This document shows, piece by piece, positions 31,126-40,481 of a stretch of DNA of 64,000 nt. Each line of letters begins with the position of its first letter. The stretch's first letter is position 1. Both the position numbers and the translations under genes were made by a program. The DNA is from a virus. Below the pieces are notes generated by a model. The model did no database searches. It saw only the letters and a list, made by a program, of their open reading frames with translations, and was not told the DNA's origin. The stretch lies in IMG/VR virus record IMGVR_UViG_3300044742_000232, positions 26,475-90,474 of that record. The stretch is one strand, 5' to 3'.

Positions 31126-31962
31126 ATGGATATTGTTTACAGATTCTTGAATCTCAGTAGTGGAAAGAGCTACATTGGGCGAACGAATATGGGGCTTGAG
31201 CCGCGTTTTCGTGCTCATGTTTATGCTTGGCAGCGTTGTAAAAAGAGACGCATGTGCAAGCTGTATTGGGCCTTTCGCAAGTATGGAACAGAGTGCTGGA
31301 AGCTTGAGGTGTTGGAGGAGTGCGCCAGTCTAGAGGAATCCAAGATCAGGGAAATAGAGTTGATTGCGGAATATGATGCTATCAAGAGCGGATATAACAT
31401 GCAAAAAGGTGGCGATAGTGGATTGGCGGGAATGAAGCTAAGGAAAGGGCATAAGAAGGCTATTTCATCTTCAAGGAAAATATGGTTTCAGACTGAGGAT
31501 GGAGATAGATGGAAAGAGGAGTTACGAAAAAAAACTAAAGGAAATAAGTATGGCGCTTTGCGAAAAAATACAAATCTATCTGAGGAAACCAAAAGAAAAA
31601 TTAGTGAAGGTAATCGCGGTAAGGAAAGAACAGATATACAACGTGAAGTATTTTCTGATGAAATGAAACGTAGATGGGATTCTGGTGTTTACGACAATAG
31701 ACCAGCAATGTCTGAAGAAACAAAAAGAAAAATAGCAATATGGAATGTTGGTAAGAAAAATACTGAAAGACAGAAACGGGTTGCAACAGAAGTTAATCAA
31801 AAGAAATGGGAAATAACTTTTCCTGATGGGCATACTGAAGTTGTTATAAATCTAAGAAAATGGTGTCTAGAGAATGGATTAGATCAAGGTAATTTATCGC
31901 GCACACATTCTGGTAATGGAAAATCAAAACATAAGGGGTATTGGGCAAGAAAATTGGAATAA
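31126..31962 (+). CDS. GIY-YIG homing endonuclease with NUMOD3 and C-terminal HTH
   Basis: 278 aa. DIVYRFLNLSSGKSYIGRTNM is the GIY-YIG start, with the catalytic Arg in the following RFRAHVYAWQR helix and Glu in LEESKIREIELI. Then come NUMOD3 repeats (SEETKRKISEGNRGK and SEETKRKIAIWNVGK) and a C-terminal WEITFPDGHTEVVINL...KHKGYWA module of the type found in T4 Seg enzymes. Inserted between small exported genes and gene 23, opposite in orientation to gene 23. Confidence 0.93.
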   Translation: MDIVYRFLNLSSGKSYIGRTNMGLEPRFRAHVYAWQRCKKRRMCKLYWAFRKYGTECWKLEVLEECASLEESKIREIELIAEYDAIKSGYNMQKGGDSGLAGMKLRKGHKKAISSSRKIWFQTEDGDRWKEELRKKTKGNKYGALRKNTNLSEETKRKISEGNRGKERTDIQREVFSDEMKRRWDSGVYDNRPAMSEETKRKIAIWNVGKKNTERQKRVATEVNQKKWEITFPDGHTEVVINLRKWCLENGLDQGNLSRTHSGNGKSKHKGYWARKLE

Positions 31963-31984
31963 AAAAAGGGAGCCGCTAGCTCCC
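31961..31984. terminator. Bidirectional terminator between endonuclease and gene 23
   Basis: GGGAGC/GCTCCC stem (31968-31984) with seven Ts on the leftward strand (strong) and TAATTTT on the rightward strand (weaker). It closes the major capsid transcript. Confidence 0.8.
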
Positions 31985-32015
31985 TAATTTTATAAATACA
32001 ATTACATAAGGTAGG

Positions 32016-33389
32016 TCACATAAGATGTTGAACGAGGAACTTTCTGTAATAAACGTTTGAATCTACTACGATTGTGCCACCACCAGCAGTTAGACCTTGA
32101 GCGAATGGGTTAGCAGTCATACCATAACGTGTCTTGAATCCGACCCGAGGTGTGAATGAATCTGGACGAACCGCATTCATTAGCTGTAGAGGAACGTAGG
32201 GGCAATAGAAGATACCAGCATCAAAAGCTGACTGTCCTTTATAGCCGACGTTGATATACTGGCCACCTGAAGAGTATGGATCAATGAAACACTTAATCTT
32301 TCCGTTCAGGACACCAATAAAGGTAGAACCTGTATCGTCTGGATTTAGGTTATTTTGTAGAGCAGGCGTATAATCAAGAACCTGTGCAGCTTGTAGAGCG
32401 GAAGCTACGTCCGAAGTCATAATGGCAATATTGCCTTTCCCTCTACGGGTAGACTTCGCTAGAGCGTTACATTCACGATCTAGTTGATACATTAGACCTT
32501 TCCATTTCTCAACGGACCAACGGCCATTTGAGTCGGTATCAAGATCAAAGAAACCAGCAGTTGTAGTGTCTTCCTGACAACCAACTGTAGCAGCTAGGTT
32601 GACGGTGCGAACAACTTCACGATTGATTTCCGCAAGGATTTCAGTTGAAAGAATGTTGATAAGTTCAGCGCGAGCATCCATACCATGAACTGCTTTCAAG
32701 TCTTGTGCGAGTTCTAGCGTGTATTCCGCAGCTAGCGCACGAGTTTTGGCAGTAACAGTATTTTTCTCAATGCTGAAAGCCATCTGAGCAAAATCAGAGT
32801 TAGAATCAGTTCCCAACGCTTCACCTTGCGCTGTTGACATTGCACCACCGTAGTTGTAGATGCCGGTCGCAGCGAGGTTTGAAACAGCAGTTGAGTTACC
32901 AGGGAGTGATCCAACATGCTTCAAGCCAAGGGTGTTAGCGCCAGAAAGGATTGAGCTAAACATCGTGTTGACTTCGTTATAAAAAGTCTCTGAACCAGTC
33001 TGGTTAGTATACCGAGAACGCATCGCAAAGATAAGACCAGTTGGACCTGTCATAGGCTGAACGCCAACAATGTCATAGGCAACTAGATTAGGAGCGGCAC
33101 GTCTAACCATTGAGATTAGAATTGGGTCAAAGGTGTCAATTGCACCTGTTGAAGGATCGGAGCTAGAACCAGCCATCATGTTTACAGGAATGGCGGCTTC
33201 GTCCAATCTCATGTTCTGTGGAATGTGAACACGATCCTCACTAAGAGCCTGTTGAGTATTTTCCAACATAATCGCGGTACACATTGCGCGATGGTTGTCC
33301 CGAATCTTGGGCATCTCCTTATGATTAAGGATACCATCCCATTTTTGCTTCAGTAGTTCCATTTCATTTAACATTCTCTTCTGAGACAT
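32016..33389 (-). CDS. 23: gp23 major capsid protein precursor
   Basis: 457 aa (T4 gp23 521). Conserved stretches: FDPILISMVRRAAPNLVAYDIVGVQPM, LELAQDLKAVHGMDARAEL, EINREVV and the C-terminal FYCPYVPLQ...GFKTRYGM. The N-terminal about 60 residues are the presumed propeptide removed by gp21. Own late motif upstream and terminator downstream suggest high-level late expression. A truncated paralogue with an export signal is encoded at 7197. Confidence 0.97.
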   Translation of the reverse strand: MSQKRMLNEMELLKQKWDGILNHKEMPKIRDNHRAMCTAIMLENTQQALSEDRVHIPQNMRLDEAAIPVNMMAGSSSDPSTGAIDTFDPILISMVRRAAPNLVAYDIVGVQPMTGPTGLIFAMRSRYTNQTGSETFYNEVNTMFSSILSGANTLGLKHVGSLPGNSTAVSNLAATGIYNYGGAMSTAQGEALGTDSNSDFAQMAFSIEKNTVTAKTRALAAEYTLELAQDLKAVHGMDARAELINILSTEILAEINREVVRTVNLAATVGCQEDTTTAGFFDLDTDSNGRWSVEKWKGLMYQLDRECNALAKSTRRGKGNIAIMTSDVASALQAAQVLDYTPALQNNLNPDDTGSTFIGVLNGKIKCFIDPYSSGGQYINVGYKGQSAFDAGIFYCPYVPLQLMNAVRPDSFTPRVGFKTRYGMTANPFAQGLTAGGGTIVVDSNVYYRKFLVQHLM

Positions 33390-33422
33390 TTATTATAACT
33401 CCTAATTGGTCTTTCTTAGTTT

Positions 33423-33429
33423 TATTTAG
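33423..33429 (-). promoter_or_regulatory. Late-promoter-like CTAAATA for gene 23
   Basis: Leftward CTAAATAAAACTAAG, 34 bp before the gene 23 start. Confidence 0.65.
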
Positions 33430-33449
33430 AAATTCTATTTTTTCAACAG

Positions 33450-34511
33450 TTATCGTTTGATCATATGAGACAGAGTCTTGGCATATACATCCATTACTGG
33501 GTCTAGCTTCTTCTCTTCCTCAGTATCGTTTTCAATAACGTCTTCCTGAAGAATACCAGTTGATTTGTCACCTTTTGTTGGGAAATACTTATTCTTTACA
33601 ACAAGTAGTTTCCGCTCAAAAGTTTCTGGGGTTTCAAAATCGATTCCCTCAACAAGTGTCTTGAATTTCTCTTTTTGAGTAAGAACAAGACCTTCAGTCA
33701 TTCTATTAATAAGTTCTTCTTTATCAACAGATTCTAGACGCTCGGCTAGTTCTAGGTTCTGATTGATTGCGTCATTGAGTTGAGCTTCTAGAGCTTCAAC
33801 TTTCTCGCCAAGAGCTTCAATGACATCTACTTTGTCATCAGGAAACTCAATGTTGTGGTTATGGAGAACTTCTTTTAGATCATAAACCAACTCTTCCATG
33901 ATTTCTGATTTGAGAGTTGATTCAATCGCAACTTCGTTTTCTTGAACCCAAGCTTCTGTGATATAATCAAGATACTGGTCCAATTGTTCAGTTAGCGTTG
34001 TAAGAGCTTCGTCAACTTGTGCGTCGGCCTCTTCCTGTAGCTCTTCTCTCATCTTCTCACGCTCAAGAGCAACGCGAGTGGAAAGAGCGGCTTCAAAAAT
34101 AGTTTCGGCTTTCTCTCTGAATTCATCGGAGAGTTCTGTCTCGCCGCCGAAAATTTCTGTGATAGCTTCTTTGATGCTTTCTGTCATACCAGCTGAAGCA
34201 AAAGAAGGCTTCATTGCAAGAGTTCCAGCATTATGAGCAGCAGCACTATCGGGAATATTTTGAGCTTCTTGGCCGATCATCTGAAGCATCTGATCAAGGC
34301 AGTTGATAGCCATATCCTGAGGCATAATACCAATTAGATTGACAGCCATTTTCATAGCTTCCATTTTATTGGAAGGCTTCATTGCGATGCTTGCTGCATT
34401 ATCAGAAGCTTGGTCTTCGTCAACCGTGTCTTCAACATTCTCAATTTCATCGTCATCAAGAACTTCGTCTTCTATTAAAGTTTCTTTCTTTACCATTTTC
34501 TTTCTAGCCAT
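33450..34511 (-). CDS. 22: gp22 prohead scaffold core protein
   Basis: 353 aa (T4 gp22 269). Strongly acidic and helical, with long coiled coils (EALGEKVEALEAQLNDAINQNLELAERLE) and the conserved C-terminal part MTEGLVLTQKEKFKTLVEG...FERKLLVVKNKYF. It assembles as the internal core and is degraded by gp21. The N-terminus is unusually extended with acidic residues and two similar AMKPS segments. Confidence 0.93.
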   Translation of the reverse strand: MARKKMVKKETLIEDEVLDDDEIENVEDTVDEDQASDNAASIAMKPSNKMEAMKMAVNLIGIMPQDMAINCLDQMLQMIGQEAQNIPDSAAAHNAGTLAMKPSFASAGMTESIKEAITEIFGGETELSDEFREKAETIFEAALSTRVALEREKMREELQEEADAQVDEALTTLTEQLDQYLDYITEAWVQENEVAIESTLKSEIMEELVYDLKEVLHNHNIEFPDDKVDVIEALGEKVEALEAQLNDAINQNLELAERLESVDKEELINRMTEGLVLTQKEKFKTLVEGIDFETPETFERKLLVVKNKYFPTKGDKSTGILQEDVIENDTEEEKKLDPVMDVYAKTLSHMIKR

Positions 34512-34545
34512 GTTTATTTACAACTCCTGAACGAATACTATGTGT

Positions 34546-34552
34546 TATTTAG
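34546..34552 (-). promoter_or_regulatory. Late-promoter-like CTAAATA for gene 22
   Basis: Leftward CTAAATAACACATAG, 35 bp before the gene 22 start. Confidence 0.6.
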
Positions 34553-34558
34553 CGTTTA

Positions 34559-35437
34559 TTAGACTTCACATCTGTTTATTTGAGTGATATGATGCTGGGC
34601 TTTACTCCAGTGATGCTTGGCTTGTGCTCGGGAAACTTTAGTGGGACCATTGTGTTTTTCCCATTCCAATATTCCCTGATAAGCATTTCTATGAAAATCA
34701 AGCTGTTTCTGATGATGAGCTAGATGAACTTCTTTTCTTCCCTTTGGCCCCAAGTCATCAGACCAACCTTCTTGCTGTATGCCGTTAATATAATGAGAAA
34801 ATAGTCCAAGCATCTTTTCTTCGCGCTCACGCCTTGGCATTTTCTTAACAGTTTCAGCCACTTGCTCTACATGTTTCTCCATATAAGTGCCTTTTGTAGC
34901 ATCAAAAACCCATTCTACACCTTCCATGATACCGTTTACCCAACATCCGGCGCCTGAGGGTTCAACAACACAATCAACAGTGAGAAGTTTGAAATCGTTT
35001 TGGACTTCTTGTAAACCTTTGTCATTAGGCTTTACTGAGCCAAGACCACGGGTTGACATGCCTAGTTTTCCGCCAGTTTCAATGATGTTTTTCATTAGCT
35101 TACCGGAAGCGCCTTCATCTAGGATCAAAGCCTTACCAATAACGTGATTACCATCCCATTTTAGGGAAGTAATACGATGGGAGATTTTCTCTTCATTGAT
35201 TTTTGGGCCGTTTGCAGGATGCCCAAACTCACCAAAAGCACTGCCATTGTTGACTTTATCTTTTAGAAAGCTCTCAACAATCGGCTCCATCAACGCTCTA
35301 GAATAGACTCTGTTATTGCGATTTGGAGTATCAACAGAGATATAGGGGCCAGAAACATAAAGGTGCTTCCGGCCGTCCTTTTCCTCGGTCAGATATTCCA
35401 GATCGTTAGTAACCTCAGTTATTAAGCGCAATGACAT
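34559..35437 (-). CDS. 21: gp21 prohead core protease
   Basis: 292 aa (T4 gp21 212). YISVDTPNRNNRVYSRALMEP, the catalytic-His segment FGEFGHP, then KLGMSTRGLGSV with the nucleophile Ser, and VDCVVEPSGAG define the T4-type serine protease. It cleaves capsid and core proteins at short L/I-x-E type sites. The C-terminal 80 residues (His/Lys-rich, HLAHHQKQLDFHRNA) are an extension absent from T4. Confidence 0.93.
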   Translation of the reverse strand: MSLRLITEVTNDLEYLTEEKDGRKHLYVSGPYISVDTPNRNNRVYSRALMEPIVESFLKDKVNNGSAFGEFGHPANGPKINEEKISHRITSLKWDGNHVIGKALILDEGASGKLMKNIIETGGKLGMSTRGLGSVKPNDKGLQEVQNDFKLLTVDCVVEPSGAGCWVNGIMEGVEWVFDATKGTYMEKHVEQVAETVKKMPRREREEKMLGLFSHYINGIQQEGWSDDLGPKGRKEVHLAHHQKQLDFHRNAYQGILEWEKHNGPTKVSRAQAKHHWSKAQHHITQINRCEV

Positions 35438-35439
35438 TA

Positions 35440-35694
35440 TTATTCACTATTACCCTTGACGTTGGTTTCGATATAAGAAATAGTAAGACCGGCACCCGTG
35501 CGCTGGCCTGGACCCATAATGCGATCAGCATAATCTCTGAGGCCAGAAGCAATCATTTGACAAGCAACAAGCTCAATATTAGTGTTGCCACCGGAGCCAT
35601 ATTGAATTCCTGCCACGTTAGCCATAGCTGCCCACAAAGAAGCAGAAATTGTTAGAGTATTTGCACCAGTATCGGAAGTAACGACTTTAGCCAT
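35440..35694 (-). CDS. Hypothetical virion-associated protein, 84 aa
   Basis: MAKVVTSDTGANTLTISASLWAAM followed by IELVACQMIASGLRDYADR. It ends two bases before gene 21 and has a late motif in front, so it is expressed with head genes, perhaps as a core or decoration protein. No family recognised. Confidence 0.6.
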   Translation of the reverse strand: MAKVVTSDTGANTLTISASLWAAMANVAGIQYGSGGNTNIELVACQMIASGLRDYADRIMGPGQRTGAGLTISYIETNVKGNSE

Positions 35695-35736
35695 GAATTA
35701 GAAAGTTCCTTTTTTATAGTTGTAAGTTCTGTGTTT

Positions 35737-35743
35737 TATTTAG
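35737..35743 (-). promoter_or_regulatory. Late-promoter-like CTAAATA
   Basis: Leftward CTAAATAAAACACAG, 43 bp before the 35440-35694 gene; it overlaps the end of the next upstream gene. Confidence 0.6.
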
Positions 35744-36345
35744 TCTTTATCTATATTCTTCTTGATTTTTGGAGGATTCTTGTCCTGCCATTCCCCATGA
35801 TTATAGTCTCTACTCCAGGGTTTTGGTTCTTCCAGGGAGCGAGCTTTTGTTTGATAGTAAGGAGCATAAAGCGCGCGGGCGACAGGCCCATAACCTTGAC
35901 GTTTTTGCTTCATTCCTTGAGCTGTTTTATAGGCTTGGTTTGCGCGCTGGTATTTGTGTAAGTGTTTCAGGGATTCTGGATCAGTCAGAGGATGCGCAAT
36001 ATGTATACTACGTTTTCCTTTTCTTACTTGATTAAGGTAAGCATTATAATGTTTCTCTGTTTTCTTTGCATGTTTATCAATAGCATCGTCTAATTCATCA
36101 TCATTATGTGGATTTTCAGTAAGAGATTCGTCACGTTCTAAGTCTCTTCTGTATTTGTCTAGCGCATGTTGAGCAGCACTTTTATGACCATATGCTCTTT
36201 TCAAGTGAGCTAAGGAAGCCCCAAGATCAGATGAGGTATGAAACAAACGACGATGATTTGTTTCTAGCTTTTGATGATATTCAGCTTTTTTCTTTTGCTT
36301 GGGGGAACCTGTTGGAAGTCCAAGTATTTTTCGTAAAAACTGCAT
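35740..36345 (-). CDS. Hypothetical basic head-region protein, 201 aa
   Basis: Very rich in Lys, His and Tyr (KKAEYHQKLETNHRRLFH, HLHKYQRANQAYKTAQ). The His/Lys pattern resembles the C-terminal extension of gp21. Begins MQFLRKILGLPTG, a hydrophobic-basic leader that may target it to the prohead core. A packaged DNA-binding internal protein is plausible. Confidence 0.55.
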   Translation of the reverse strand: MQFLRKILGLPTGSPKQKKKAEYHQKLETNHRRLFHTSSDLGASLAHLKRAYGHKSAAQHALDKYRRDLERDESLTENPHNDDELDDAIDKHAKKTEKHYNAYLNQVRKGKRSIHIAHPLTDPESLKHLHKYQRANQAYKTAQGMKQKRQGYGPVARALYAPYYQTKARSLEEPKPWSRDYNHGEWQDKNPPKIKKNIDKD

Positions 36346-36352
36346 ATCATTT

Positions 36353-36709
36353 TTATGTTTGAGAAGTCATAAAGGAGTGAATCTTACCAAGCTCAACAAC
36401 AACGAAAGAGTTGGTTGACATGGTAATAACTAAACTACCGGCAGTGTCTAGATTGATAGTTCCCTGATGACCGACATAATCATGATAGCCAGATTGTGTA
36501 TATCGGCCGACAACATTTGATCCGCGCAATACTGAAACCAAACCATCTGTGCCCCACCAAATACGTCTAACTGTTGCTCCCGACAGGATTTCATCACCAG
36601 TTGCAACGTTGCTAACTGAGTTGTTGCCTACGATTGTGATGCTGACATTGGAAACGGCATGGAGAGTAACAGAACTGTTCTTCCGATTTGCCATAATTCT
36701 TTCAACCAT
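36353..36709 (-). CDS. Hypothetical virion protein, 118 aa
   Basis: Beta-rich, Ser/Val/Asn-rich sequence (VTLHAVSNVSITIVGNNSV...GSLVITMSTNSFVVVELGK) typical of small phage structural or decoration proteins. An internal ATG at 36694 (MANRKNSS) is an equally good start. Lies between the papain-like protease and head genes. Confidence 0.55.
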   Translation of the reverse strand: MVERIMANRKNSSVTLHAVSNVSITIVGNNSVSNVATGDEILSGATVRRIWWGTDGLVSVLRGSNVVGRYTQSGYHDYVGHQGTINLDTAGSLVITMSTNSFVVVELGKIHSFMTSQT

Positions 36710-36712
36710 TTA

Positions 36713-37489
36713 TTAACTAACGCTCCTTATGCTCCAAAAATCTGCTGACAGATCGGGATTGGTTAAGTAGGCAAAATGCAAGTAATAATAACCTTTATCA
36801 CCAACACCATCACCCCATGAATTTCGGATGATAAAATGCTCGTCTTTTGTATAACCTACACACATCATAGCATGACCACCGAGAGGATCGGTGTGGGCTC
36901 CAGGCATCGGCACAAAGCCACCGTTCTTGTCACTCCAATAGAAATTCTCATAAATAGTAGAGCCAAAAACAAATGAATGCCCCGCCGCCAAGCAAGTTTT
37001 TAAGCTATACAGATCAGTGTTATTCAGTCTAAGATATGTGAGTGCTTTGTATTTCTTTGCATCAGTATAAGCTTGATGTGGTGGCTTGATTGCGAATTTT
37101 GAGATATCATAAGGCCAAACGGATTCACGCGCAAAACCATGAGTTGCAACAGATTTGATACCATCACGAAGTTCTGCCCCGGAATCTTCTAGAGCATCGC
37201 CTTCCATTTCTCTTTCATTGTAATAGATAAAAAGACGAGATGGTGTAAAATCAGGTAGACTCGTGTCTTTGATGCGTATAAACTCAATCATGCCAGCAAT
37301 CGCTTGCGCGGTGCATGATCCGAGTTCATCTTGGTCATAAACAGGGGGACAGTGTTTGCGCAGATCAACAGACTCAGGAAGAGCAATTCGTTTTTCTAAT
37401 TTAAGGTGGAAGTGTTCATATTTGTAGTCGCGAAAGTCAGGCTTATCGCGCCTCCATCCAAATTTGAACTTTGCTCTTGGTTTAGTCAT
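36713..37489 (-). CDS. Papain-like (C1 family) cysteine protease
   Basis: 258 aa. Oxyanion Gln53 and nucleophile Cys59 in YDQDELGSCTAQAIAG, catalytic His206 in GGHAMMCVGY, and Asn223 in IIRNSWGDG, so the triad is complete. There is no signal peptide or classical long prodomain; the N-terminal FGWRRDKPDFRDYKY resembles phage and bacterial C1A-like members. Its place among prohead genes, beside the usual gp21 protease, suggests a second head-maturation or injected protease. Confidence 0.88.
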   Translation of the reverse strand: MTKPRAKFKFGWRRDKPDFRDYKYEHFHLKLEKRIALPESVDLRKHCPPVYDQDELGSCTAQAIAGMIEFIRIKDTSLPDFTPSRLFIYYNEREMEGDALEDSGAELRDGIKSVATHGFARESVWPYDISKFAIKPPHQAYTDAKKYKALTYLRLNNTDLYSLKTCLAAGHSFVFGSTIYENFYWSDKNGGFVPMPGAHTDPLGGHAMMCVGYTKDEHFIIRNSWGDGVGDKGYYYLHFAYLTNPDLSADFWSIRSVS

Positions 37490-37490
37490 C

Positions 37491-37748
37491 TTAGTATATC
37501 TTCTTTGGGTCTTTCTTTAGTCTTCTCATTTCCCCGGCAACCACTGCGGCATGTGCTATGGGCTTTGCTATTAATCCGCTTTTCTTTATAACTTCTCCAA
37601 CGGCTGGATGAACTAAACTAGCATAATCAGACACTTTACCAGTTATTTCATCAGCCTTTCTACTTCCAACACTTCTTTCTTTTTTTGTATTATGAATAGC
37701 TTGTTTTAGTCTGTGTATCCAAGCTTCACTTAGCTTTTTTTTGACCAA
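37491..37748 (-). CDS. Hypothetical basic protein, 85 aa
   Basis: Lys/Arg-rich (MVKKKLSEAWIHRLKQAIH...RRLKKDPKKIY) with a hydrophobic middle. Ends just before the papain-like gene. The 60 bp upstream hold only an ATG-less basic stretch (NRRRRIKKLKRGKS) in another frame, which may be an unannotated tiny core peptide. Confidence 0.5.
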   Translation of the reverse strand: MVKKKLSEAWIHRLKQAIHNTKKERSVGSRKADEITGKVSDYASLVHPAVGEVIKKSGLIAKPIAHAAVVAGEMRRLKKDPKKIY

Positions 37749-37808
37749 GGGATTTACCGCGTTTGAGTTTCTTTATTCTTCTTCTCCGATTGAGAAGTAT
37801 TGATCCTC

Positions 37809-38750
37809 TTAGTCTTCCTGATCTGTCTCTAAATTTCGGTTGTTTTTTTTTACGCCAACGAGTTCAGGCGCATCGTTCTCAGGATCAAGAGCTTCCTTTA
37901 CTGTTTTTTTTTGAAAAAGAGGTTTAGGTGCAGGCTTTTGAGTTCCACGTCGTAAACCATTATTATTCAATGTAACTTTAGATGATTTGGACCCAGCTTT
38001 TGCAGGAGTATATGTGCTTCTTGCCTCTTCAACTTCTTCTTCACCTTCGGGAGCAACATCATCTTCGGGCTCACCATCTACTTCTTCATCTTCGTCTTCA
38101 AACTCATCCTCTTCATCTTCTACTGGAGGCTCGGGTGGATTATTGAATAGATTCTGAGCTAGATGTTGTTTATAATCGTCAACAAGGCCTGAGGCGCGGG
38201 TTTTGATTTCTTGATCTAGAATAGCTTGAATCCGGGATGGTTCTGCGTCAATTGCAGCTATGATAATTTCTTGGGCTGGTGTAAGTTGCTCGCCAGCTTC
38301 CTCTTCATTCTCTTCCTCTAGTTCAGCATCCATTTGCTCATACTCTTCAGTGAGAATACCAACGATTTCATCATCTGAATAACCTTCATTCTTTAGCTTC
38401 TCAATGATACCGTTGAGAGCTTCTTTCTCTAGATCATTGAACACTTCTTCAATTTCTTCATCCGAAAGACCTTCTTCTTTCATAGTTTTGACAAGATTAT
38501 CCATTTCTTCGCATTGCTGTTTTTCAAGAGCTTTTGCAGATTTCTTTGTCTTTTTGGCTTCTTTCAGTTCCATTTCGTAATCTCCTAGAGCAACATCCTG
38601 GTTAAATAATTGTTTTCCAACTTTCGCAGCGCGCTTTACTTCACCTCTAGAACGTAACTTCATCAGTTGCCGTTTCTTAGAGGCATAAAGCTTATCGTGT
38701 ATTTTCAACAATTCTAAGGGTGATAGTTTATCTATATCTACATCATCCAT
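37809..38750 (-). CDS. Prohead core-like acidic protein (gp67 position)
   Basis: 313 aa, very acidic with E/D runs in the middle and a basic C-terminus. Contains two repeated LSDEEIEEVFNDLEKE / YSDDEIVGILTEEYEQ helices. IIIAAIDAEPSRIQAILDQEIKTRASGLVDDYK followed by AQNLFN resembles the segment found in many T4-like core proteins. Its place next to gene 20 corresponds to T4 genes 67/68. Assignment by position and composition. Confidence 0.55.
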   Translation of the reverse strand: MDDVDIDKLSPLELLKIHDKLYASKKRQLMKLRSRGEVKRAAKVGKQLFNQDVALGDYEMELKEAKKTKKSAKALEKQQCEEMDNLVKTMKEEGLSDEEIEEVFNDLEKEALNGIIEKLKNEGYSDDEIVGILTEEYEQMDAELEEENEEEAGEQLTPAQEIIIAAIDAEPSRIQAILDQEIKTRASGLVDDYKQHLAQNLFNNPPEPPVEDEEDEFEDEDEEVDGEPEDDVAPEGEEEVEEARSTYTPAKAGSKSSKVTLNNNGLRRGTQKPAPKPLFQKKTVKEALDPENDAPELVGVKKNNRNLETDQED

Positions 38751-38757
38751 AGCTTGT

Positions 38758-40455
38758 TTACTTTTTACCTTTATCTTTCTTCTTATTTATGCTTTGTTTA
38801 GGTTGGGCCGCAGCTGGAGGACCATCGCCACCATCACCGCCACCGGGTTGTGGTCCGCCCATTCCTGGCGTTGCCCCTCCAGGCCCCATTCCAGGCATTC
38901 CAAGCATTCCTTGCATGGCCGCTTGTTGATAGATTGGATCATTCATTTCTTCGGCAATCTCAGCATCAATTCTTTCAATATCCTCATCAGTTTGCTTGAG
39001 AAGATTCTTTCTAACCCATGTTCTTGAAACGAACATGCCTATAAATGGAGCAATCAGACCAAGGGTTGTATACTTGTCATTTAGAATCTCACGTTCTTTG
39101 ATTTCTGCAAAGATGTTCTCTTTTGCATATTTGAACTTGATTCTATAGGCAAGTGGCTTCCATTCTTCAGGCTTGATAATTTGCTTGAGAATGAGTTGCT
39201 TTTCTAGAATCTTGAGAAAAAGCTGGTTGAAACGAAGCCGCGTTCGATCAATAAACTTAGCAAATGTAATTTCGTCGCGAGTGATTTCTGTCATATGTGT
39301 GCCAAGACCGCCCATCGCTTCAGGATCAGTTCTTGTGAAAGGAACATTCAAAGCTGCATAAAGACGCTGTTTGAAAAACTCAACTTCCTCTAAAACTCCT
39401 TGCGCATTGCCAGCGGGTAGAGTATCAATCTCTGTGCCTCTTGAGTCGCCGCGTCTTGGAAACCAGAAGTCTTCTAGCATCGTCATGTATTTTCTATCAT
39501 CACGAATAGCGCCAGATTCAGAATCATAAACGAGACGATTCTTATATCTCTGCATCATGTCACGAAGATATTGATCAGCTTTTTGTTTGGGAAGATCACC
39601 CACGTCAATATAGAAAATACGTCTTTCGGGAGCACGGGCCAAACGATAGATGATTGTTGCGTCTTCTAGAGCCCGCAGCTGATTGAGAGGTTTGATGGCT
39701 TTGTGTAGATAGCCTAGAACGAGAGTTCCGGCACTGTCTGTAATGCCACTTGTAATGTGAACAATAGCATCCTTAGCAATTTTCAAACCTGTTGCTGGAG
39801 TTGCATAAGTGTAGCTTGGCGTTGAATTTGTAATGAAACCAGATGGATTATAGATGAAGTATTCGTTCTTGGTTGTTTGAATAACTTCAGCCCCCGGAAT
39901 TTGTTTGGTGTATTTGTCACGATAGGGAACAACTTCGCGCACTTTTCTTATCTTGCGTGGATCAATATAACGAAGCTCTTGGATGCCTGCTTCTGGTTGT
40001 TTTTCATCAATGATAGCATGAAAATAAAGTCTGCCATCTATGTAGAAACGACGAAAGATATCATAGGCATGGGTATTGAATTCAAGGAGTTCTTGCGCTG
40101 CATCAAATTCAGCTTCTATTGCTTGTTTGACAGCTTGAGGGAGTCCAGGCAGATCGTCCAGAATAATTTCAACGATCTTAGTATCTTCTTCTTGAACGAT
40201 AGCTTCATTTGTGATTTGGTTGACGCAAGAGTCAACTTCGGCATGGAGGTTCATGTCACGATATTTGGTGACAAGTTGAGCTTCGTTTCTTACAGAGCCT
40301 TCTAAATCAACATATGTTCCATAAGTGCCACCAGCAGCAACGATAACTGCGCCATCGTCTTCTGATTTTGGTGTGAAGGATGGAAGAACGGCTTCGGCTG
40401 GTCTTTTTATTTCCCAGCCGAATACACGATTAACTGCTTCAGTTAAATAACCCAT
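38758..40455 (-). CDS. 20: gp20 portal vertex protein
   Basis: 565 aa (T4 gp20 524). KYRDMNLHAEVDSCVNQITNEAIV, EFDAAQELLEFNTHAYDIFRRFYIDGRLYFH, then RAPERRIFYIDVGDLPKQKADQYLR and FWFPRRG are hallmark gp20 stretches. It forms the dodecameric portal for DNA entry and neck attachment. The C-terminus has a Met/Gly/Pro-rich tail (MLGMPGMGPGG) and a Lys-rich end. Confidence 0.97.
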   Translation of the reverse strand: MGYLTEAVNRVFGWEIKRPAEAVLPSFTPKSEDDGAVIVAAGGTYGTYVDLEGSVRNEAQLVTKYRDMNLHAEVDSCVNQITNEAIVQEEDTKIVEIILDDLPGLPQAVKQAIEAEFDAAQELLEFNTHAYDIFRRFYIDGRLYFHAIIDEKQPEAGIQELRYIDPRKIRKVREVVPYRDKYTKQIPGAEVIQTTKNEYFIYNPSGFITNSTPSYTYATPATGLKIAKDAIVHITSGITDSAGTLVLGYLHKAIKPLNQLRALEDATIIYRLARAPERRIFYIDVGDLPKQKADQYLRDMMQRYKNRLVYDSESGAIRDDRKYMTMLEDFWFPRRGDSRGTEIDTLPAGNAQGVLEEVEFFKQRLYAALNVPFTRTDPEAMGGLGTHMTEITRDEITFAKFIDRTRLRFNQLFLKILEKQLILKQIIKPEEWKPLAYRIKFKYAKENIFAEIKEREILNDKYTTLGLIAPFIGMFVSRTWVRKNLLKQTDEDIERIDAEIAEEMNDPIYQQAAMQGMLGMPGMGPGGATPGMGGPQPGGGDGGDGPPAAAQPKQSINKKKDKGKK

Positions 40456-40481
40456 TTATTCTCCATAACAAAAGTAAAGTA

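Noticed and set aside
31991-31998. Exact TATAAATA on the rightward strand just inside the end of gene 23's region
   Set aside because: It would fire antisense into gene 23 immediately after a terminator; no gene lies in that direction and the region is A+T-rich, so chance is the simpler explanation.
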